Assembly (NCBI RefSeq): GCF_000006405.1
Contig: NW_003215766.1
Span: 339,351 to 403,350 of the forward strand
Source: Perkinsus marinus ATCC 50983
Lineage: Eukaryota > Perkinsozoa > Perkinsida > Perkinsidae
Direction of reading: 5' to 3'
Length of the DNA stretch: 64,000 nucleotides
The position numbers and the translations under genes were made by a program. A model generated the notes under the pieces. The model was not told the DNA's origin. It saw nothing but the letters and a program-made list of their open reading frames with translations, and did no database searches. Shown here one piece after another: positions 56,454-64,000 of this stretch (within the stretch, counting starts at the first letter, position 1; every line of letters starts with the position of its first letter).

Positions 56454-58777
56454 AATGCTGCTCGCTACGACCACCTCGGGCGTCTGCGAGAAGGACTAGA
56501 GGGGAAGCGCATGCTTGAAGCCATTGTGAAGGCCAGTGTTGAGACCGGTTGGGAGCTGGCCATGGCCGCCTGTGACTCCAGTTCTGATGAGGAGCATCTC
56601 GACAAGAGCATATCGACCCACTCTGGAGGGTCGACCCCTCCGCCCTTCGACCTGCCTGTCCTCGATCCGCTTTGGGCGAGGGCTGGCGTGGTGCCTGTCG
56701 TCGAGGAGGAATCCATAAAGTGTGCGGATGACCTCACTCGGGAATGTTGGTCATCCCTGCTCACTGTGGAGTCGACGGGCCATCTTCCAGAAGATCTCCT
56801 GGTTGCCAACGCCGACATCATAGCAGCCATTGTCTCTTCGGACCACGGTCGTAGGCGCCCTCTCATCGTTAGTGAACGCTTCGTAGTCGAAGAGGTCTTC
56901 ACGGCATGCTATGCCCTGTGCACATCCCCTGTAGAGGAGGGCTCCATCGTTTGCCTCAATACCCTATTCTACATCTCTGAAGGGGTCGTCAGTGTCCACG
57001 CAGCGATCACTAGAGGGGATCGTGTTGCTTGTGCCCACCTATCCCCAAGGGCCCTCACATCGGCATTGGCCAGCGTCGCCAGGATCATGACCGACCTCCT
57101 GGCTCTGACTACATTGGAGTACCTTCCTCCTCGGTACGACCATCGTCGATCCTTCTTGAGCGTCCAAGCTGAGGTCAACTCCCTCGTCCAGGAGTTCGTA
57201 GGAGGGTTGGAAGCGATGGAGGAGGAGTACTCAGTCTCGGAGGTGGCGTGCAGTCTGGTGGCCATCACATGTGCTCTAAGGCGGCTAGCGAGACCTGTCA
57301 ATAGGGCGGCCCTTGCCCTCAGTGGTCAGGGCCTCCTGATCACTTGCCTGTGGTACCGTCGCCGTGCGGGTTGCAAGGTCGCTGACAGGCTCTACCAGGC
57401 CTACACGGACCCGCTCCTTTCGGCTGCCCGATCTCTGGCCTGCAAGGGCACGATACTCGGTGACCATCTAAACGGCACCAAGGAGATGGTCACTGTCCTC
57501 GAGACCATCGCAGCAGACCCTGGCCATCCACTTCAAGTGATCATGACGAGAACTTTGAGCATTCACTCCTCCGTGCCCACAGGGTGGGCCGTACAAGGCT
57601 ACGATGATTGTGCGAAACTCATGGGCCTTTCCAGCGAGACTAGACTTTTGCTAGAGCACCGCCTTGCCTCTCGGTCAGCTGGCAGTCACGCCGTTCGAGA
57701 CCTCCTCAGTCGAGGAGGAGGCGACGAGCCGCCGTTGAACGCCATTTTCAAGGCCTTACTGATGGTGTGCATGGCATTCGACGAACATGTCCAGGAATGG
57801 CTAGGGGATCCTGGCCCTCGAGGTCCCGTCTGGGCTTCCCGATACCACGCCTGGGTGAAGCCGCATGTGATGGACGTTACTGGCGTTGACATCGACATTG
57901 ACGCTCTCGGCGGTACCGGAGTGCGGCTGCCTACGCTAACCTCCCAGCAGGCCGCCGTTCTGACCCCTCTGGCCCTACAGTTCTACTCTAAAGTGTTTGA
58001 TGTGATGAAAGCGCTGTATGAGGCCCAGGCTTGCATCGTGACCAAACCTCGATGCCCTCACTCTGGTGTACTCAAACACCTCTTTGCCGTGCGAGCAGAG
58101 CTCCTTCATTTCGTCCGAACCCTTGAGTGCTATCTAAAGCAGTCGGTGATCGAGCCAGAATCGCGTCGCTTCGCCTCCCTAGCAGCCGACGTGGACAGCC
58201 TAGAGGCCCTCAGCCACCTACATTTCCACGACTACCTACATGGCAGACTGGCCCGGTCCTTGTTCATGTCCCCTCGGACTGCGGTAGGCCGCCACTGCCT
58301 GATCTTAACTAGCTGTCGCTCAGGTCGTTCGTGATGCGCTGCTGGCAATGCTCCTCGTGTGCAAGAGCTATCGAGCTATTGCGGAGAAGGCCGCGCACCT
58401 TTCCCCTCCTAGTGAGGGCCTCGAGCCTATGGTTCATACAGATACCGACTCGGTCCAAGAAGGGACATGCGACTCTGTCTCGTCGTTCGACGCGTCCGTC
58501 GAGTCCTATCCCTGTAGTCGAGGGACCGCCACGACCGACCAGTGGACGGAGGATGAGAGTACTTCCGCTGTTTGTGCAACAGAACCCTTCCCCGAAATTC
58601 CTCCCAGGCGATCCGATACAACTGCTATCAGAACTCACAGACCTACGCCGGAGCTTCAAATCGAGCTGTCGTGGCCTCCTAAACGTTCTCGCAGTCGCGG
58701 CCAAAGACGACCGTTCAGTGTGCCACGACCTGGCCATGCGAATTAACTATGCCCACTACTATTCGCCACCACGCTAG
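56454..58777 (+). CDS. Gamma-tubulin complex component (GCP / Spc97-Spc98 family)
   Basis: The long exon opens after ...CTCCCTTCAG (56453) and runs to a donor at 58284. A 40-nt intron (58284-58323) joins SLFMSPRTA to VVRDALLAMLLVCKSYRAI. A further intron then switches frame to LSELTDLRRSFKSSCRGLLN, ending RINYAHYYSPPR at 58777. The C-terminal third has the GCP gamma-tubulin-binding pattern: LPTLTSQQAAVLTPLALQFY, YSKVFDVMKALYEAQ, RAELLHFVRTLECYLKQSVI, EPESRRFASL and HFHDYLHGRLARSLFM (compare the 'LRHEMLHFVxxLQYYxxxEVIEPxW...HxxYLxxIxxxCLL' of the family), and the closing R-x-x-Y-x-x-Y-Y-S. It nucleates microtubules at basal bodies and spindle poles. Which GCP (2-6) cannot be told. The 5' end is incomplete. 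Confidence 0.7.
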
Positions 58778-58880
58778 TTTCACCCATGCCAGCCTCTCGT
58801 TGGTCCTTTCGAGTGCTCTTTTCGTACAGGGGTCGACCCTTTGTTTGACTTTCATGTGCCCCGACGTAACACAGACCATC

Positions 58881-60447
58881 ATGACCACACCAAATGCGGC
58901 GCTGAAGCGGGCCTATATAGCCCTGGGCAGCAACATGGGCAAACGTGCTCAGAATATTCACCAAGCCCTCCGATGCATATCTTCCAACGATTTGGGTAAG
59001 CATGATTGTGTTCGAAGATCGAAATCTTTAGAATCGCGCGCACGCTGAAGGTTTCCTGGTGGTTTCGTCTCAGGTGTGGTATCGGACACGTCGTTCCTGT
59101 ACCAGACGAAGGCCCAGTATGTCACAGACCAGCCGAATTTCCTCAATTGCGTGCTGTCTCTGGACACACCTTTACCTCCCCATGAATTGCTCGCTAGGCT
59201 CAACGCAATCGAGGCCTAAATGGGCAGGGTGGGTCCCCCGCGCTCCTTCCTAGTTTGGTAGCGTCCTGCACACGCGATGTGAACTATCTCGTCGTGGACG
59301 TCAAATGACCAGTACTCTCTGTTAAAAGGTACGAACACTCCGCTACGGCCCGCGGCCAATAGACTTGGACATACTCCTCTATGGCGATGAAGTCGTGGAT
59401 GCCCCTGACTTGAAAATACCCCACGAGCGAATGCACGAGCGAGATTTCGTCCTAGCCCCATTGACGGATGTGCTATCGGCCCAGTGGAACCATCCGACCC
59501 TCGATAGGAGCTTGGGTCAATTGTGCGGCGCGTTGCGGACTATGGATCAGTGTCACAGAGTCCTCCCTGTGGGGGACGACCAACTACTAGACTGGGACGC
59601 GGGGAGGACCTTCATAATAGGTGTACTCAACGTCACTCCAGACTCCTTCTCGGATGGTGGTCTTTACACCACCGTGGAAAAGGCAGTGAAACACGCGAGG
59701 ACGCTGATCGAGAGTGGTGCTGATATCGTCGACATTGGCGGGGAGTCGACCCGTCCGGGTGTCGATAGCTTGAAGGCTCTGGACGTTGGTGAGGAACAGG
59801 CGAGGGTCTTGCCCATTATCAAGGCCATTCGAAAGGATCTCGGTGACTCGGTTCTGTTGAGTGTTGATACACGCAATGCCAGTACGGCTCGGAGGGCAGT
59901 AGAGGCGGGGGCTGATATGGTCAACGACGTCTGGGGTGGCGTTTGGGATTCGGAAATGCTGGCCACCGTGGCGGAGCTTGGCGTACCGTACGTCTGCATG
60001 CATATGCGGCCACATGGGCAGGAGAAGTATCCTAATGGAGTTGTCAGGGAAGTCCATGAGGTCCTTACTACACAAGTCAAGGCTGCGATGAGGGCTGGCG
60101 TTCCCCGTTGGAACATCATTGTCGATACCGGACTCGGTTTCGGTAAGTTATCCAACCACAATTTCCAGTTATTACGGTATTACAAGGAGGCCTTGCCCAC
60201 TACTCTCTCTGGAGTGCCCTGGCCCTCACTCAGTGGTCCGTCGCGAAAGAGGTTCGTTACGGACCGAAGTGATCCTCCCGAAGACATCTGGGACATGGCG
60301 GCGTTTGGTACGGGCGCTGCTGTTGTCGCGTCTATCGAGAAGGGCGCCAACATAGTCAGAGTTCATGACGTCAAGAAGATGCAGAGGGTGTGCATGGTGG
60401 CGGACAAGGTGTACAGAGTCTCCGATGAGGAGATTGAAGCTGAATAG
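58881..60447 (+). CDS. Fused HPPK-DHPS folate enzyme (pterin pyrophosphokinase - dihydropteroate synthase)
   Basis: Exons 58881-58995, 59074-59228, 59329-60447. HPPK: RAYIALGSNMGKRAQNIHQA, QYVTDQPNFLNCVLSLDTPL, and, across intron 59229-59328, MGRV joined to RTLRYGPRPIDLDILLYGDE. DHPS: FIIGVLNVTPDSFSDGG (pterin loop), DIVDIGGESTRPG, LLSVDTRNASTARRAVEAGA, DMVNDVWGG, DTGLGFGKLSNHNFQLL, GPSRKRF (sulfonamide-site region) and VHDVKKM. The order matches the bifunctional enzymes of apicomplexans and plants, consecutive steps to dihydropteroate. Oddity: an in-frame TAA (59217-59219) sits in exon 2, between IEA and MGRV, where the family has a charged residue. The start at 58881 is chosen just before HPPK homology; an in-frame ATG at 58749 would overlap the GCP end. 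Only ~100 bp separate the two genes. Confidence 0.92.
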
Positions 60448-60832
60448 AGGCTCGGAAGTTTTTACCCATTTTCGGCTACACATTGCGGCCCTGCGTAAAT
60501 GTCTACTTTTCTTCTCCCGACTCTGGATTTTGTTATTAATGTACTCGATACGCATTAGAATCAGCCTGGAGAGTGCCGAACAAAACACGAATCATATGAA
60601 CGCTGCTTTGGACAACATCTTCCTTATTGTGCCTTTCACTCGCTCGACTCACAACACGAATGCAAGGAAGAAAATCACCCACTGCCTTCAGCGACATCCT
60701 TTCTTCTACTTTCCGCTATCAACATATATCGATATCAACTCTACTACTCCCTAAGCTAACATAACCAAGTCACTAGCCGTGTACGTGAGAAACTATAACT
60801 GCCATAACGGCTTTCAAAAAATAGACCTCTCA
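60448..60832. other. Intergenic, 3' to 3', no recognised gene
   Basis: Short frames only. It separates the convergent HPPK-DHPS and cyclophilin genes. Confidence 0.5.
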
Positions 60833-61812
60833 TCATTCCGCTCTCTCGACCGCCGGTGTTCCTCTCCGGACGAAACCCTGGGCCTTCACGAGAAGGACCA
60901 CTACAAATGCTGCTATCAAAAGCACTCCGATCCACTTGCCCTGAGGACGAGACCGGTGTGTCAAAAAATCATCACAAGTTTGACTTTACCAAATTCTTAG
61001 TAACTGGTGCCTCGTTATATAAGTTGTCCGGTACGGACAGGAACTCTATGTGCTTCTCCGGGATACTCACAGTAGCCTCCTCCTCACTTGCCTTGGTCGG
61101 TGGACGAGGCACGAGCTCTTCATTCTGACACGCGCTCATCCACTCTGTGCGACAAAGCAATCACCAGTATTACATCATCAAATTCCCCAACTATCTCGGT
61201 CTTGCGAATCTTAGTCAACCTCGGAAAATTTTTCTGCAGGTACTCCTCTCCCTTGCTATGGATTTCACCTGTACACGTAAGCGTTGCATGGTCCACAAAC
61301 AGTAGCCCAGTCGAATCGCAACGACTATGGCGACGCACTAAAGCCTTATCAAATTTCACCTTGATCCGGTTTCTCCCCATATTCCTTGTTAATTTGGTCA
61401 ACAATCGTCATCCCATCAATCACCTTAGCGACAGGTGAGAAGCCCATAGAATTCAAGAACGTATTATCAGCCAGCTGAAATCGATGACGACGACGGGCGA
61501 ATTTCGATCACAACATCGGAGCAATCTTATTACATTGATGAACATCTGAGTCGTCCTGGAGTTAGGTCCCGAAGAAGCGAAGGAAATCGACCCTCTCTTG
61601 TTGGACTCTACGACCGGGTCATCGTCTATGGGGGCAAACTTCCCTCGTCTGGATGGGTCAGCAGGCAATCCCCACTGCGCAACACTGAATAGAGGAGCTC
61701 ACACGATCTCCAGTGTTATGAACTCGAAATACGCCGGAACGTAGGAGACCATCCCTCACTATACTCACAAGCCCTCCACAACTCTGAAGAAGCGAGCCTC
61801 ATCATAGTAGCC
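60833..61812 (-). CDS. Cyclophilin-type peptidyl-prolyl isomerase with C-terminal membrane anchor (5' end in gap)
   Basis: Exons: YYDEARFFRVVEG (next to the gap); PADPSRRGKFAPIDDDPVVE and KRGSISFASSGPNSRTTQMF, then INV; DNTFLNSMGFSPVAKVIDGM to INKEYGEKPDQG; EIHSKGEEYLQKNFPRLTKI; a linker with EEEATVSIPEKHIEF; and GKWIGVLLIAAFVVVLLVKA (transmembrane) ending at 60833. F-F-R-V-V, S-R-T-T-Q-M-F-I-N and M-G-F-S-P-V-A-K-V are cyclophilin landmarks. SISFASSGPNSRTTQMFIN replaces the usual S-M-A-N-x-G-x-N-T-N-G-S-Q-F-F-I-T, as in bacterial-like and secretory divergent cyclophilins. It is a tandem duplicate of the next gene. Predicted location: ER or endomembrane lumen. Confidence 0.7.
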
Positions 61813-61912
61813 NNNNNNNNNNNNNNNNNNNNNNNNNNNNNNNNNNNNNNNNNNNNNNNNNNNNNNNNNNNNNNNNNNNNNNNNNNNNNNNNNNNNNNNN
61901 NNNNNNNNNNNN
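61813..61912. other. Assembly gap (100 N)
   Basis: A run of exactly 100 N, likely a scaffold gap of unknown true size. It falls between the two tandem cyclophilins and removes the end of one and the start of the other, so collapse or misjoin of the duplicates is possible. Confidence 0.99.
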
Positions 61913-62767
61913 GTCCAATGAGCCCAAACCCCTTCAAACGAGCTATTACATTCTCTTCCTCGTCCTCCCTCAGAATCTCCGTCTTCACGATTTTGCTCAA
62001 GTTCGGGTACTCCTTAGCGAGATATGACTCGCCTTGGACACGAACGTACCCTGGGATGAACTCATGTAAGCCGCCAGTATAAGACCAGACTACGCACCTT
62101 GATTGGGGTGGTCGCCGTACTCGGAATTGATACGCTCTACCACATCCATGCCTTCAACAACCTTCGCCACTGGCGAGAACCCCATCCCATCTAGGAAGCC
62201 GTTGTCATTCAGCTGAATGAACAAGCCACTCAATAACACAACGTGAAAATTCGCAGGGATTCCTACGTTGATAAATAACTGCGTGGTTCGTGAGTTCTTC
62301 ATGGCAGTCGCAGCGAACGATATAGTGCCCTTGTCATTGTGCCCAATAACCTTGTCATCTGGGATGGCTCCAAACTTGTCCACATCGGCGGGGTCAGCCG
62401 GCAGTCCCCACTGTGCAACACTGAGAGGGTAAACAGCGGGTCGATGCTCGGCAAGCTGAGCAATGCTGATTGGGGCTTACAATTCCTGGATAACTCTGAA
62501 GAAACGAGCTCCATCGAAGTAGTGATCAGAAAGCAACTCCTTGAAGCGTTTGTACCTGTCGTGAAGGCAATGACGAGCGATGAGTAACCACACTAGACTA
62601 AACTACTACCCGTGAGGGGCCCAGTCTTCGTAAGCTTCGACGATGAATCCTTCCGGTTCTGATGAATCATGATTCTGTACAAGAATTCGGGCTTGAAGAC
62701 GCTTGCCGGCTTCTGCCTGCATCGCACAAAAAGCGAGCAACAGAGTCACAGCGCGAACGAAAAACAT
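61913..62767 (-). CDS. Cyclophilin-type peptidyl-prolyl isomerase with signal peptide (3' end in gap)
   Basis: The ATG at 62767 gives MFFVRAVTLLLAFCAMQAEA, a clear signal peptide. Then ARILVQNHDSSEPEGFIVEA and YEDWAPHG; exon 2 YKRFKELLSDHYFDGARFFR, then VIQ; DKFGAIPDDKVIGHNDKGTI and SFAATAMKNSRTTQLFINV; after an intron, DNGFLDGMGFSPVAKVVEGM and ERINSEYGDHPNQG; then YVRVQGESYLAKEYPNLSKI running into the gap. W-A-P-x-G-x-x-R-F, F-F-R-V-I and SRTTQLFIN mark the cyclophilin fold. Prolyl isomerase in the secretory pathway by signal peptide. The catalytic Arg of FFRV is present. Confidence 0.8.
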
Positions 62768-63441
62768 TGGATAAAGCAATCTGCGCAGATAGTACTCTAC
62801 CGAAGAAAACGTGAGCTGATACTAACTAGGCACGCTCAAGCTATGGGATAGGAAAATCCTCGCACTACGGTGTAATCTTCAACCACACTGCGCAACTCGG
62901 AAGTTCGGCGCCACACAGTCACAGTGTCACAGTGATGAGGAGGAAATGCTGATAAGGTGTGATGATTCAATACTATCAGCAACTGGGAGGAACACAAGGA
63001 CGTAGGAGGATCACAAGGAGCAACACAACATGTGTAAAGCGCTGTACCCTGAGTAAATCCATTCTCGCAGATTTGCCGTTTTTCGCGGCAGCCGCCGAAT
63101 TTGACTAAGAACGCAAGATGTAGCGAGGCTAGAGATCTAAATGAGGTCATATAGTCCTGAGAACACCCTACCTACTCAAGTCGATACGTACTCGATGCTT
63201 TTGGTAGTTCATTTTTTCATACTTGACACGACTTGCAACCCTACTGCAGAGATTTCAGGTAGGTTGAAGTGAAGGTAGCTCGTAGTCTGCCGCACACACT
63301 ACAGGCTTCCTTTACAATAATATTGTTCCTCGCGGACTATGCGGTATCGTGTTTAACCCATGATATCTTCCTATTCGTTCGATTCTTCAATTGCTTCCAA
63401 AAATGTCACAATGCGGATCATCGCTATCCGTAACGGATTAG

Positions 63442-63458
63442 ATCATGTTAAACATGAT
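63442..63458. repeat. Palindrome ATCATGTT-A-AACATGAT
   Basis: Perfect 8-bp arms with a 1-nt centre. A weaker ACATG...CATGT pair follows at about 63477-63495. Confidence 0.85.
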
Positions 63459-63841
63459 ATAAGCCGTATAGGCGTACATGTTGAACATAACATGTTTCAT
63501 TAATTATGAATCTCACATGACATTGCTCTGCGAGTCGCAGTTTCACATGGTCCTCGAGGTGCTTCCAAACGTATCGCGCAGCGCCTACAAACCTAAGAAG
63601 CTCAACTCCAAGCCTTTGAGTTCATTCCACCAGTACATACCCTCTAGTAGAGGGCCTCTACCAACCAAACTTTGTTCAGCAAGCTACTAGCGGTGCCCCG
63701 CTCCACTAGTTCTACTTTAACATAATGGATGCTTCACCTGTAGTTCAAATCTGCACCGCTGCTTCCCTGTCGCTCGCTGTGGTGTGAATTTTACAAACAC
63801 GAGCCGAACTCGCGCTTTACAAGTCGCGATGTCTTCGATTG

Positions 63842-63887
63842 AACATTTAATAAATGTTAATAAATAGCAAGCATAACATGCTTGCTA
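63842..63887. repeat. Two adjacent palindromes
   Basis: AACATTTA-A-TAAATGTT (63842-63858, 8-bp arms) and TAGCAAGCAT-AAC-ATGCTTGCTA (63865-63887, 10-bp arms). They are unusually close and may be ends of a small element or a cruciform-forming site. Confidence 0.85.
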
Positions 63888-64000
63888 ATGATGGGAGTGA
63901 CGGCATGACCGAGACCAACTACCATGGTGGCGTTACGATTCCCGTCAAGCCTTATGTATTTAAGCCACATCGAGTTGCGAATGCTGCAGCAGATGTACGA

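Larger units (their letters stand above)
62790..64000. other. Right-end region: AT-rich, palindrome-bearing, no recognised gene
   Basis: Frames are short. Three strong palindromes are present and listed separately. I see no domain signature. Confidence 0.5.

Noticed and set aside
1-64000. CRISPR arrays, rRNA genes, spliced-leader RNA genes or relic leader copies, U-snRNAs
   Set aside because: Looked for by eye (regular spaced repeats, conserved rRNA words, TTGGCTCAAG, known snRNA ends); none found.

Overview
This 64-kb window reads as nuclear DNA of a flagellated alveolate protist, most like Perkinsus or a relative near dinoflagellates. I infer this from many short GT-AG introns (about 40-120 nt), very close gene spacing, a fused HPPK-DHPS folate gene, a nephrocystin-4-like ciliary gene beside Arp3 and a gamma-tubulin-complex gene, and repeats of a ~60-residue acidic/helical domain in a Gly/Lys-rich protein pair. 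Nothing looks prokaryotic or organellar. Genes are multi-exon, so many reading frames are single exons; I joined exons only where splice phase and family alignment agree.

Layout. 0-4.4 kb: a recent 3.2-kb tandem duplication of an acid-ceramidase/NAAA-like gene (the first copy is cut by the window edge). 5.9-18.8 kb, minus strand: a SPRY-like repeat protein, nephrocystin-4-like (NPHP4), and a Tex/SRBD1-type S1 RNA-binding protein, with NPHP4 and Tex only 76 bp apart. 19.7-24.8 kb, minus: a Nepro/RMP1-like (RNase MRP-associated) gene and a p25/EF-hand-like repeat protein. 25-26.3 kb: a candidate structured RNA, tRNA-Lys(CTT) and a PARP catalytic-domain fragment. 27.1-36.1 kb: a KH-domain RNA-binding protein, an unassigned helical gene, XAP5/FAM50, a probably N-myristoylated protein and Arp3. 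37-43.7 kb: two tandem proline dehydrogenases with an EF-hand segment. 44.2-46.9 kb: an unassigned minus-strand gene. 47-58.8 kb, plus: an unassigned gene, two paralogous Gly/Lys-rich repeat proteins, a membrane protein, an alpha/beta-hydrolase-like gene, another unassigned gene and a gamma-tubulin complex component. 58.9-60.4 kb: HPPK-DHPS. 60.8-62.8 kb: two tandem cyclophilins separated by a 100-N gap.

The most interesting signal is not a gene. An ~18-bp sequence, AATTTCGTGGCGCGYGAC or its complement, recurs about ten times between 23.6 and 49.7 kb. Most copies lie inside introns of unrelated genes, in both orientations. One lies in an intron of a gene whose adjacent paralog has no intron at that site or at two other homologous sites; another lies in an intron that is 121 nt in one proline dehydrogenase but 42 nt, without the motif, in its tandem paralog. 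This is what an introner-like element, or a small element that targets introns, would leave. A second family, a 113-153-bp MITE-like element ending in GGAGTTTCACCC, has three copies, and all three are also in introns.

Functionally the window mixes housekeeping (folate synthesis, proline catabolism, protein folding, pre-mRNA and RNA processing) with cytoskeletal and ciliary genes (NPHP4, p25-like, Arp3, GCP). I see no operon-like functional clustering beyond tandem duplicates.
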